64,000 nt of DNA from Lysobacter oculi (lineage in GTDB: Bacteria > Pseudomonadota > Gammaproteobacteria > Xanthomonadales > Xanthomonadaceae), in contig NZ_CP029556.1 in assembly GCF_003293695.1 (NCBI RefSeq), forward strand, positions 1,374,001-1,438,000. Direction: 5' to 3'. Below, piece by piece: positions 51,278-59,272 of this stretch. The position numbers and the translations under genes are program-made. Under the pieces are notes generated by a model. It worked only from the letters and a program-made list of their open reading frames with translations, had not been told where the DNA came from and did not search any database. How positions within the stretch are numbered: the stretch's first letter is position 1; every line of letters begins with the position of its first letter.

Positions 51278-54082
51278 GTGTTACCGCCATTGACCGAGAA
51301 CGTTTACTTCTATCCGCCCGCCCCGTCTGCGGTGGATTCTTGGTGGTCTCGCTACGCCAGCCAGTTGCAGGACCTCAGCACTACTGCCCGCGCCGCCGTA
51401 GAGGCCGACAGCCGTTATATCCTCGAGCGCGGCATCTTAGGCGCCGGCGAGCCCGGTCCGCATACGTGGCCCACGAGACGCGTCCGTACAGGTCTAGTCA
51501 TGGGCTCGGTCCAATCCGGCAAGACTGCCTCTATGCTGGGGGTATCCGCGCTGGCGATGGACCAAGGTGTCGACATCGTCGTATTGCTCGCTGGCACCCG
51601 GCTGTCACTCTGGCGCCAGACCTACGGTCGGGTGCTAGAGCAACTCGACTCGGGGCCGGACGACGCCGGAAAGCGGTCGCGGCGCATTCTCTGTCCTGCA
51701 GCGGCACTCGCGCTCTCTGAGGCAAACGTGCCATTGAGTCGGATCTATAGCCTCCTGCCGGCCACCGTAAAGCAGAGACTGTCCCAGAGACGCCCCATCA
51801 TTTTGATCGCCATGAAGCAGACGAACCACTTGCGGGCGCTCGGCGAAAACCTGCGCAAGAGTCTCTTCGGCGCGGTGAGGGAACTCAACCGTCCCGTGCA
51901 TATGCTGGTTCTCGATGACGAAGCCGACGACGGCTCGATCCTCGACGCGGTTGTCGAAGTATCCGAGGACCCGGTTTATGGGAATCTCAAACAGATCCCA
52001 CGTGTTATCGCCAACCTGTGGGAACCGCCGCAAGGGTCCCCTGACAACTTATTCGCGACTTACATCGCCTATACGGCGACGCCCCAGGCCAACCTTCTTC
52101 AGGAGGACCATAACCCCCTAGCGCCGCGCGACTTCATGATCTCTCTTCGCACTCCGCTCGACATGGGCCATTCGGTAGACACAACTGCCCCTGGCAACCT
52201 CACCGCTCCTCGTTCATCAACCTACCCCGAGCCTCTCGGAATACGGTCTTACTACACTGGCGGTGAGGTTTTCTACCGTCGAGGCGAGGCGGCAGGGCTG
52301 TGTGTGCCCACGACAAATACGCAACAGGACCTAGCTGACGCTGTTAGAGCCTTCTTGGTGGCGGGCGCCATCCGCCTGCACCGCTCAGGCAAGCTCGGCC
52401 CGAAGTCTGCAATCACAGCTAGGTTTAACACCAAGGACGAAGCCCATGCCAGCGCGGCTCCGCCGCATTCGATGCTCTACCACCCTTCAGCAGGAATCCA
52501 AGACCACTTCCGAGGCGCTGAGGAGGTGCTGCTCTGGGCCGGGATCCAAGACCGCGCCGAGGCTCGGAATCTGCTGAACGAAGGAGATGCTAGGCTCCCC
52601 AACACACTGGTGAACGACCTGCAGGCGGATCCCGCACCGTGGGTGGAATGGCTTGACAAGTATGTCGCCTCTGCCGCCGCAATCGAGGACGAGTTCGATT
52701 GCCTGCCGCGGAAAACCTTCCCGGACTGGCAAACTGTCGAAACACTGCTTATCGATGAGGTGATCCCAGGGACAAGGGTCGCCGTGGTCAACAGCGACCC
52801 TACCGCTGATGACCGCCCTGCCTACGCACCGAGTCAAGACCCAAGTACCTGTATGTGGAGCGCCGCTCGTGACCTCAGCACGATCTTCGTATCAGGGAAC
52901 GTCATGGCACGTGGACTGACGCTGGAAGGAATGACTACAGCGTTGTTCCAACGCTCATCAGCTAACCCGTTGGCCGACACACAAATGCAGATGCAACGCT
53001 GGTTTGGATACCGCGGGTCCTACATAGAACTCTGCCGCATCTTCGCGTCCCGCAACCAACTTGACCTCTTCCGCGCCTACCACGATGTCGACGAAGCAGT
53101 TCGCACTGCTATCACCGAGCGCATGATGTGCGGCGCCCCTGAACCAACGGTTCTGCAGGGTGTCAACTTCCAAGCTACCGGCAAGATAGCGAGCGTTGGC
53201 AATCTTCCCCTTTCTCCTGGCGCCCGTCCTTTCGTTACAGTCATCAATGAAGGCCATCACCCAGACCCCAATACAGCGGTCTTGGCAGACTTCTTCGCCC
53301 GTCCATCCAGCGATGTTACGGTTTCCAACGTGCTGCGAGGCCGGATCCTGAACGTGCCACTCGAACTTGCCGAGGCTGCAGAACTTTTGGACCGCCTCGC
53401 CTTCTCCAGATACCAGCCCGGGTGCGAGGGTTTACATGCGGACCTCTGGAGCCGCGTTGAAGCCCGAGCACACGCAGTCTCCCCCATCCCGGAACCGCCT
53501 TTCTATCGACCGCCCGTGAGGCATGGGAAGGGACATGTACCCCGCCACGCCTGCCCCTATGCTATAGCCGCCTACCTTCGACTCTGGTCGGCGAGCCTTA
53601 CTCGCTCGATTACGGGACTTTTTATCACTGGCCAACCCGGCGAGCTATGGTCCTACGCCGACCTCAATCGCAAGAAAGCTGGGCAGCCACGGTTCTGGGT
53701 TGGCATTCGCTACGGAGATGGTGTTGCCGTGTCCAACGGTCCGCTGTCACAGCTACCGTTCCAAATCCGCACCACCAACAAGAGGGTAGTTAGGGGCGAG
53801 CTCAAGACAACTTGGGGAGCTAGCGATCCGAACGCTGGCACGGGCCAGTATCGCGGGGACGTGTACTTCGATTACTACCACCGCAAAACGGCAGTGCCGC
53901 CGAACAGCAACACAGCCTGGCGACCCAGCGGCTCCGACGGTCAGATCCTCTTTTATGTCAACCAACATCCGGACGACTTGCACCCGACCGTGGCAGTTGG
54001 AGTCTGTCTCCCTGCGGGAGGCCCCGAACAGTTCTCGGCTACCCGTGCCGGGATGTCCATCGTCTCGAGGAGCCTCTCATGA
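51278..54082 (+). CDS. Z1-domain P-loop ATPase/helicase-like protein
   Basis: A roughly 934-residue protein (GTG at 51278, eight bases after the DUF262 stop; the frame has no better start). It has Walker A GSVQSGKT (76-83), the DExD-like box VLDDEADDGS (about 211-220), YTATPQANLL (motif III-like) and the Z1 block RGLTLEGMTTALFQRSS with QMQRWFGYRG (motif VI-like). Z1 proteins are superfamily II ATPases found in restriction-like operons with DUF4420 and a C5 methylase. Its stop overlaps the next ATG (ATGA). It is probably the motor of the system. Confidence 0.88.
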   Translation: MLPPLTENVYFYPPAPSAVDSWWSRYASQLQDLSTTARAAVEADSRYILERGILGAGEPGPHTWPTRRVRTGLVMGSVQSGKTASMLGVSALAMDQGVDIVVLLAGTRLSLWRQTYGRVLEQLDSGPDDAGKRSRRILCPAAALALSEANVPLSRIYSLLPATVKQRLSQRRPIILIAMKQTNHLRALGENLRKSLFGAVRELNRPVHMLVLDDEADDGSILDAVVEVSEDPVYGNLKQIPRVIANLWEPPQGSPDNLFATYIAYTATPQANLLQEDHNPLAPRDFMISLRTPLDMGHSVDTTAPGNLTAPRSSTYPEPLGIRSYYTGGEVFYRRGEAAGLCVPTTNTQQDLADAVRAFLVAGAIRLHRSGKLGPKSAITARFNTKDEAHASAAPPHSMLYHPSAGIQDHFRGAEEVLLWAGIQDRAEARNLLNEGDARLPNTLVNDLQADPAPWVEWLDKYVASAAAIEDEFDCLPRKTFPDWQTVETLLIDEVIPGTRVAVVNSDPTADDRPAYAPSQDPSTCMWSAARDLSTIFVSGNVMARGLTLEGMTTALFQRSSANPLADTQMQMQRWFGYRGSYIELCRIFASRNQLDLFRAYHDVDEAVRTAITERMMCGAPEPTVLQGVNFQATGKIASVGNLPLSPGARPFVTVINEGHHPDPNTAVLADFFARPSSDVTVSNVLRGRILNVPLELAEAAELLDRLAFSRYQPGCEGLHADLWSRVEARAHAVSPIPEPPFYRPPVRHGKGHVPRHACPYAIAAYLRLWSASLTRSITGLFITGQPGELWSYADLNRKKAGQPRFWVGIRYGDGVAVSNGPLSQLPFQIRTTNKRVVRGELKTTWGASDPNAGTGQYRGDVYFDYYHRKTAVPPNSNTAWRPSGSDGQILFYVNQHPDDLHPTVAVGVCLPAGGPEQFSATRAGMSIVSRSLS

Positions 54083-55155
54083 CAAGTTACGAAGAAGTTT
54101 TGAATCAGATTAGCGCCGTCCCTGCGGGCATGACAGGAGATGACCGAACAATTACGTGGTTAACCGACATGCAGGTAGTCGGTATCGCTCGAGACAGCCA
54201 TGGACACCTGGAACTATTTCTTGCAGGCGACAGATTGCAGCCTCGGACTAACACCGTGAAGTCTGCAATTCATTATCATTCGTGGCACCGCAACACCCAG
54301 CCTCCACTGAGCGCCAACCGCATCCGCTTACCGGCTCTAGGGCACTTCGACCAAGTCGGTGCATTCATCGCAGTTGAATTGTTGCGCGAGAACGCTGACG
54401 AAAATCTTGAGCGCGCCTTCGCCGCCACCGAGCCCCTGATCGAACTCGCCATCAAACGCTTGGAGATTTCCGAGAACGCGGTCCTCGGCCTTGTCGGCGA
54501 ACTACTCCTTCTCGACGCTCTCTGTCGTTGTGCACACGATGTCCACGTCGGGCTGGTCATTCAGGCTTGGGATGGCTGGCGCCGCTCTGCAAGAGACTTC
54601 ACGTGGGAGGGCACAGGCGTTGAGATAAAGACCACAACTCGGAGCACATCAAGTCACGCCATCCATGGCATCCACCAGATAGAGCCTACCCCTTCAAGTG
54701 ATGACTGTCCCGGGGAAGCACGCCTGCTGCTCGTAAGCATCGGTCTAAATCAAGCAGATCCCCACGCGCCCGCCTTGTCGATCCCCTCTCTGGTGGAAAG
54801 CATCGTCGAGCGACTCACAGCAACAGGGGCCCACAGCTTTGTCGAGGAGTTCCTTAAGCGCGTTGCCATGTACGGCTCAGAGTCGGGAATCGGATACGAG
54901 CATGCCAGGATGTCCAAAGAGGTGCCGTTTACCACCCCTTTCACCGTGACCTTCGTTCGCAGCTACGACATGGCGGACCCAGCCATCGAGGTCCTGCGGC
55001 GCGATGAGGTTGTTACCTATCACCACGTGGACGCTAAATCGCTCACTTTCCGCGTGGAGCTTCCCGCGACGATTAGCTTGGACAATCCCGTCGCAGGTTC
55101 CAGGCGCGTTGCGGAGGCGATTCTGGGGCTGCACAGGTTGGTACCCACGAACTAG
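54079..55155 (+). CDS. PD-(D/E)XK-motif nuclease-like protein (DUF4420)
   Basis: A 358-residue protein. The nuclease core is recognisable: GLVGELLLLDAL with Glu141, then RDFTWEGTGVEIKTTTR with Asp173 and the E-I-K triad (Glu182-Lys184). This is the DUF4420 form of the PD-(D/E)XK fold. It probably supplies the DNA-cutting activity for the operon. It is the last gene of the operon; the IS21 element starts 85 bases after its stop. Confidence 0.88.
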   Translation: MTSYEEVLNQISAVPAGMTGDDRTITWLTDMQVVGIARDSHGHLELFLAGDRLQPRTNTVKSAIHYHSWHRNTQPPLSANRIRLPALGHFDQVGAFIAVELLRENADENLERAFAATEPLIELAIKRLEISENAVLGLVGELLLLDALCRCAHDVHVGLVIQAWDGWRRSARDFTWEGTGVEIKTTTRSTSSHAIHGIHQIEPTPSSDDCPGEARLLLVSIGLNQADPHAPALSIPSLVESIVERLTATGAHSFVEEFLKRVAMYGSESGIGYEHARMSKEVPFTTPFTVTFVRSYDMADPAIEVLRRDEVVTYHHVDAKSLTFRVELPATISLDNPVAGSRRVAEAILGLHRLVPTN

Positions 55156-55232
55156 TATCCTCATCAGAACGCATTGCAAAATTGATACGCTCAAATACGG
55201 CAATGCAGTCCGCACTTGGTCGAGTATTTGAG

Positions 55233-55240
55233 ATCTCCTG
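55233..55240. repeat. Target-site duplication of the IS21 insertion, left copy (ATCTCCTG)
   Basis: ATCTCCTG abuts the left terminus of the IS21-family element and is repeated at 57707-57714. Confidence 0.93.
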
Positions 55241-55314
55241 TGTTGATTTCCACGCAAAACTGAGCCGGGATTTCCATCCAAAATTGAGCCACCCGGTTGC
55301 GGGGTGAGCTTAGC

Positions 55315-56088
55315 TCAGGGATGCGGTTGAGTGGTGGCGGACTCCTTGTTGACGGCGGTGGTGTGGTGCCGGAAGCGGTAGCTGTCGTTGCCGGTCTCGA
55401 TGATGTGGCAGCGGTGCGTGAGGCGGTCGAGCAAGGCCGTGGTCATCTTGGCGTCGCCGAAGACGTTGGCCCACTCGGCGAAGCTGAGGTTGGTGGTGAT
55501 GGCGAGACTGGTGTGTTCGTAGAGCTTGCCGATCAGGTGGAACAACAAGGCGCCACCGGCTTGCGAGAACGGCAGGTAGCCCAGTTCATCGAGGATGACC
55601 AGATCGGCGCCGATCAAGCGGTCGGCCAGCTGGCCCTGTTTGCCGGCGGCCTTCTCCAGTTCCAGTGTGTTGACCAGCTCAATGGTCGAGAAGAAGCGCA
55701 CGCGACGCTGCTGGTGCTGCACGGCCTGCACGCCGAGGGCGGTGGCCAGGTGAGTCTTTCCGGTGCCGGGACCACCGACGAAGACCAGGTTCTGGCGTGC
55801 GTCCATGAAGTGCCCGCCATGCAGTTGCCGTAGCAGCGGTTCATCGACGGCACTTTGGCCGAAGTCGAAGGTGCTCAGGTCGCGGTAGTGCGGGAAGCGG
55901 GCCGCCTTGAGCTGGTACTGGATGGAGCGCACTTCCCGTTCGGCAACCTCGGCCTTGAGCAGGGCGTCCATCAGCGGCAAGGCATCGCGGCAGGCCGGGC
56001 TGCCTTGCTCGACCAGTTCCTGCAACGCCTGCGACATGCCGTGCAGGCGCAGGTGCTTGAGCGTGGACAACAGGCCATCAGGCTGCAT
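55315..56088 (-). CDS. istB: IS21 helper ATPase IstB
   Basis: A 257-residue DnaC-like AAA+ ATPase with Walker [12 protein letters not shown] and Walker [13 protein letters not shown], followed by the [10 protein letters not shown] sensor region. IstB assembles on target DNA and stimulates the IstA transposase. The ATG at 56088 is inside the end of istA (11-base overlap). The longer open frame upstream (to 56412) is istA read in another frame. Confidence 0.95.
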   Translation of the reverse strand: MQPDGLLSTLKHLRLHGMSQALQELVEQGSPACRDALPLMDALLKAEVAEREVRSIQYQLKAARFPHYRDLSTFDFGQSAVDEPLLRQLHGGHFMDARQNLVFVGGPGTGKTHLATALGVQAVQHQQRRVRFFSTIELVNTLELEKAAGKQGQLADRLIGADLVILDELGYLPFSQAGGALLFHLIGKLYEHTSLAITTNLSFAEWANVFGDAKMTTALLDRLTHRCHIIETGNDSYRFRHHTTAVNKESATTQPHP

Positions 56089-57604
56089 GGCGTGCCCTCC
56101 GCAAGTGGTCGTAGCGGGCCATGTCGGCCACCGGCTCGACCTGCAAGGCCAGCGTCGGTGGCGTACTGACCGGCGCCGGCGGCGCTTCCCCAAGCAGGCG
56201 GCTGAGCACGTTGAGGATGTGCTGCTTGTTGGCCGCGCCACTCTCCAGCGCCAGTTCCACCGCGGTGAGCACGGCCTGCTCGTCGTGGCGCAGGACCAGG
56301 GCAAGGATCTCGACCATCTCCTTGTCGCCGCCGGGGCGCTGCAGCAACTGCTGTTGCAGGGTGCGGAAGCCGTCCGGCAGTTCCAGGAAGGGCGCGCCGT
56401 TGCGCAACGCACCCGGCTTGCGCTGGGCCACGCTCAGGTAGTGCCGCCAGTCGTAGAGCGTGCGGCCACCGTCGTGGGAGCGGTGGATGCAGCGGACATG
56501 CTCGGCAATCTTCTGGCCTTCGGCCACGAACACCACGCGCGCCGGATACAGGCGCACGCTGACCGTGCGCCCGGCGAAGCTGGCCGGCACGCTGTAGCGG
56601 TTGCGCTCCACGTGGACCAGGCAGGTCGGCGTGACCCGCTTGGTCTGTTCGACGAAGCCGTCGAACGGCACCGGCACCGGCATCAATGCCGGCAGTTCGT
56701 CCTGCAGGACCTCGGCGATCCTGCGGGGCCGCTGCTCCGGATGGGGCAGTGCCTGCCACAGCGCCTTGCAGCGCTCCTCCAGCCAGGCGTTGAGTTCGTC
56801 CAGGTGCTTGAAGTGCTGCGGCACGGCGGGCCAGACGCGCCGGCGTGCGTCCTGCACGTTCTTCTCGATCTGTCCCTTCTCCCAGCCGGAGGCCGGGTTG
56901 CAGAACTCCGCCTCGAACAGGAAGTGGCTGACCATGGCTGAGAACCTGGCATTGACGCTGCGCCGCTTGCCGGCATGGACCTTGTCCACCGCCGTCTTCA
57001 TGTTGTCGTAGATGCCCCGCCGCGGCACGCCACCGAACACGGCAAAGGCGTGGTTGTGGGCATCGAACAGCATCTCGTGGGTCTGCTTCCAGTAGGCGCG
57101 CAGCAGGAATGCCCGACTGTGGCTGAGCTTGAACTGCGCGACCTGCAGCTTCACCTTCTCGCCGCCAATGCGCACCCAGTCCTCGCTCCAGTCGAACTGG
57201 AACGCCTCGCCCGGCGCGAAGACCAGCGGTACGAAGGCCTTGCGGGGTGCAGTGAGCAGGCGTTCGTGCTCGGCGCGGTGCCAGTCGCGGGCGAAGGCCG
57301 CCACGCGGTTGTAGGAGCCCGGATAGCCCACCGCCACCAGCCGAACGTGCATCTCGCGCACGCTCATCTTCTGCTTGCGCGGAGCCGACTGGCTGCGCCA
57401 CAGCATCGCCCGCAGTTGCTCGGCGTACGGGTCTAGCTGGCTCGGGGTCTGACGCGGGGGATACTTCGGCTCGACCTCGCCGCTGGCGAGGTACTTGGTG
57501 ATGGTGTTGCGCGAGAGCTTGGTGCGACGGGATATCTCCCGGATCGGCATCTTCTCGCGGAAATGCCAGCGGCGGATGAGGCTCAGAACGTCCATCTTGA
57601 TCAC
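56078..57604 (-). CDS. istA: IS21 transposase IstA
   Basis: A 508-residue transposase. It has an N-terminal helix-turn-helix ([25 protein letters not shown]), a DDE integrase core with [25 protein letters not shown] and [15 protein letters not shown], and a C-terminal beta and helical domain. Length fits IS21 IstA (about 500-520). No stops or shifts break it. Confidence 0.95.
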   Translation of the reverse strand: MIKMDVLSLIRRWHFREKMPIREISRRTKLSRNTITKYLASGEVEPKYPPRQTPSQLDPYAEQLRAMLWRSQSAPRKQKMSVREMHVRLVAVGYPGSYNRVAAFARDWHRAEHERLLTAPRKAFVPLVFAPGEAFQFDWSEDWVRIGGEKVKLQVAQFKLSHSRAFLLRAYWKQTHEMLFDAHNHAFAVFGGVPRRGIYDNMKTAVDKVHAGKRRSVNARFSAMVSHFLFEAEFCNPASGWEKGQIEKNVQDARRRVWPAVPQHFKHLDELNAWLEERCKALWQALPHPEQRPRRIAEVLQDELPALMPVPVPFDGFVEQTKRVTPTCLVHVERNRYSVPASFAGRTVSVRLYPARVVFVAEGQKIAEHVRCIHRSHDGGRTLYDWRHYLSVAQRKPGALRNGAPFLELPDGFRTLQQQLLQRPGGDKEMVEILALVLRHDEQAVLTAVELALESGAANKQHILNVLSRLLGEAPPAPVSTPPTLALQVEPVADMARYDHLRRARHAA

Positions 57605-57706
57605 TCCTGGTGGCTCCGGTCAGGGCAGACCGGAAGGCTAGGAGGTGGCTCAAGATTGGACGGAAATCCGCTGGGTTAGTGGCTCAGTTCTGGATGAAAC
57701 TCAACA

Positions 57707-57714
57707 ATCTCCTG
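57707..57714. repeat. Target-site duplication of the IS21 insertion, right copy (ATCTCCTG)
   Basis: Identical to 55233-55240, abutting the right terminus. The 210 bases from 57715 to the next gene end at 57925 hold no gene I can support. Confidence 0.93.
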
Positions 57715-57924
57715 GGCCGGCTGACCCGAAGCATCCAACTCCTAATGTCCTGAGAGGTATTCGTATAGGGAGTTGAGAATGCATTGCTCGAAGAATGCGT
57801 TCGTCATGATTTCCCCACTAATCGCTAGCGTATGAATTCGCGTCAGCGCAGCGAAAAACTTACCTCAAAGCATGACTTAATCGCCGGGTGAGTTCGGCAC
57901 GAAGCCGCTGCGCCTGGGCTGTTT

Positions 57925-58365
57925 TTACCGTTGGCGCCCCAAGACGTCGCGCCACATATAGTTGAGGGCTACCTCTCGGCTCATCACCCAACGACGATCC
58001 ATTTCTACGTAGGCCGCCATCATTTCACCGTAGTAACGCGCCAACTCTTCATCCGAACCCTCGTACAGCGCTCTTCCGTAGAGGATGCATGCATTTGCAT
58101 AAGTAACCGTGCAACGCCTTATATCTTCCTCGACCTTGTATAGCCATGCCATGGCATCGTCATAGATTCCTTGATTGTTTCTGGGGGATTGCTGTATCCA
58201 GGCGTGACCGCATTCCACGCACTTCATTGTAGGGTTAGCTTGATCCACTACGCAGCCGCCCAAAACTACAAGCCCGCGACTGGCCGCACGTTCAAGTTCC
58301 GGCCCGGGCTTTCCGTAAGCAATTGGAACGGTGCACAAGCTTGAGCATTGGGGACACGCGATCAT
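57925..58365 (-). CDS. Zinc-ribbon hypothetical protein
   Basis: A 146-residue protein with two separated CxxC pairs, MIACPQCSSL at the start and TMKCVECGHAW near residue 50, that can form one zinc ribbon. Between them is IAYGKPGPELERAASRGLVVLGGC. The C-terminal part is helical with many aromatic residues (YEGSDEELARYYGEMMAAYVEMDRR). Related short zinc-ribbon proteins are found across proteobacteria, with no function known to me. Near the right end of the integrated element, on the opposite strand from the operon. Confidence 0.75.
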   Translation of the reverse strand: MIACPQCSSLCTVPIAYGKPGPELERAASRGLVVLGGCVVDQANPTMKCVECGHAWIQQSPRNNQGIYDDAMAWLYKVEEDIRRCTVTYANACILYGRALYEGSDEELARYYGEMMAAYVEMDRRWVMSREVALNYMWRDVLGRQR

Positions 58366-58664
58366 GGAGTTCTCCTACATCTGCAAAGGGCTGCGGTTTT
58401 GGCCATCATGGAAAGCGCAGCATAGAGCTATCAACAGCCAGAAGTAGCGCCACGACGCGCTAGGCCTCTAAACAGCCATTGAAGCCTAGGGAATCGTCCA
58501 ACTTGCCTCCAGACTAGAAGTGAATATCGATACTTCGCAATGAGGCCGGGCACCAGTACCGGGTACAGGGGGTACTGTCGTGTGACCTCGGCTCTTGCTC
58601 GAATGCCACGAAGAGTATGATGCTGGGGACTTCGCAGCCCATCAGCTATGAGGTGCCGCTCGCC

Positions 58665-58943
58665 ATGCCTAAATACGCGCCTGCATCCTTGGAATCCTGT
58701 GTTGCTTGCAGGCAACAGAAAGACAATTGCGGAATCCTGGTCAATCTTTCGGATCAACACTATTTATGCGAGAAATGCATTGAGGTGTGCGCAGAGATTG
58801 CCACCCAGCGGGGCTACCCTCCAGACTTGGTCTGTATTCCTCGATCCGAACTAGAGACCCTCAAGGCAAAGGCCGCAAATTCCGCCAGGCTCCGGGCGCT
58901 TGAAGAGCTTCTTGCGCGCCACTTCAGCACCCCAATCCGCTGA
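58665..58943 (+). CDS. Small protein with a ClpX-type C4 zinc finger
   Basis: A 92-residue protein. Residues about 11-43 match the N-terminal zinc-binding domain of ClpX: CVACRQQKDNCGILVN then YLCEKCIEVCAEIA, with four cysteines as C-x2-C...C-x2-C. The remainder is helical (LETLKAKAANSARLRALEELL). In ClpX this domain dimerises and binds adaptors and certain substrates, so a stand-alone copy could modulate ClpXP. That is inference. The ATG at 58665 is preferred; an upstream ATG at 58617 is possible. The 299 bases before it (58366-58664) show no other gene. Confidence 0.75.
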   Translation: MPKYAPASLESCVACRQQKDNCGILVNLSDQHYLCEKCIEVCAEIATQRGYPPDLVCIPRSELETLKAKAANSARLRALEELLARHFSTPIR

Positions 58944-58974
58944 CGATGCCCCCATCCCTACGACGTAGGAAGGA

Positions 58975-59004
58975 AAAAGCCGCCTGATTCCGCAGGCGGC
59001 TTTT
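58975..59004 (+). terminator. Rho-independent terminator at the right end of the element
   Basis: AAAAGCCGCCTG pairs with CAGGCGGCTTTT around ATTCCG, 31 bases past the zinc-finger gene. The symmetric A and T runs let it work in both directions. It touches the arm-site repeat at 59002. Confidence 0.92.
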
Positions 59005-59020
59005 CCGTACTTTTTCCGTA
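59002..59020. repeat. Integrase arm-site candidate, right copy
   Basis: TTTCCGTACTTTTTCCGTA, identical to 42604-42622. It lies 48 bases inside the right 47-bp repeat, on the inner side of the element. Confidence 0.65.
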
Positions 59021-59068
59021 TAACTGATCTTTTTTTCCAGTGAAACAACGATAAGTCGTTGATTTCAT

Positions 59069-59115
59069 TGGTGGGCGGTACAGGGTTCGAACCTGTGACC
59101 CCTACCATGTCAAGG
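59069..59115. repeat. attR: 47-bp tRNA-Val 3' end repeat, right copy
   Basis: Identical to 42473-42519. On the minus strand the sequence upstream of it (59116 on) does not provide the tRNA 5' half, so this too is a fragment and not an intact tRNA-Val. Confidence 0.92.
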
Positions 59116-59212
59116 TCACGCAAGGACAAGAAAAACAAGCGCTAACGCGTCTACCGAACATCCGCCGAGATCATGCGAAATCAAATGCTTAGCGATCAGT
59201 CCACCTCCTTGC

Positions 59213-59233
59213 GGGGTCAGTCCGGGGTCAGTC
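59213..59233. repeat. Tandem GGGGTCAGTC repeats next to attR
   Basis: GGGGTCAGTC occurs at 59213-59222 and 59224-59233, 11 bases apart, about 100 bases outside attR and 40 bases before the IS1182-type element. They may be arm sites of a second integrated element whose integrase was displaced or lost. Confidence 0.4.
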
Positions 59234-59272
59234 ACTTCGATCGAACGCGCTCCGTCTTGGGGCTAGTGATTT

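Larger units (their letters stand above)
55241..57706 (-). mobile_element. IS21-family insertion sequence
   Basis: A 2,466-bp element with termini TGTTGA...TCAACA. Both ends carry related internal repeats (AACTGAGCC and TTGAGCCACC, twice each), as in IS21 multi-repeat ends. It holds istA and istB in the usual overlapping order on the minus strand. A perfect 8-bp target duplication flanks it, so it is a single complete insertion with both ends intact. Confidence 0.95.
42473..59115. mobile_element. Integrated element with defence-like cargo, inserted at tRNA-Val(GAC) 3' end
   Basis: A 16.6-kb segment between perfect 47-bp direct repeats that match the 3' part of a tRNA-Val(GAC) gene. An integrase gene starts 136 bases inside the left repeat, and a 19-bp direct repeat (arm-site candidate) lies near both ends. 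Content: integrase, AlpA-like regulator, P4-type primase-helicase, methylase-DUF262-Z1-DUF4420 operon, IS21 insertion, two zinc-finger genes. No capsid, tail or conjugation genes are present, so it resembles a phage satellite or small integrative element. Confidence 0.85.
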
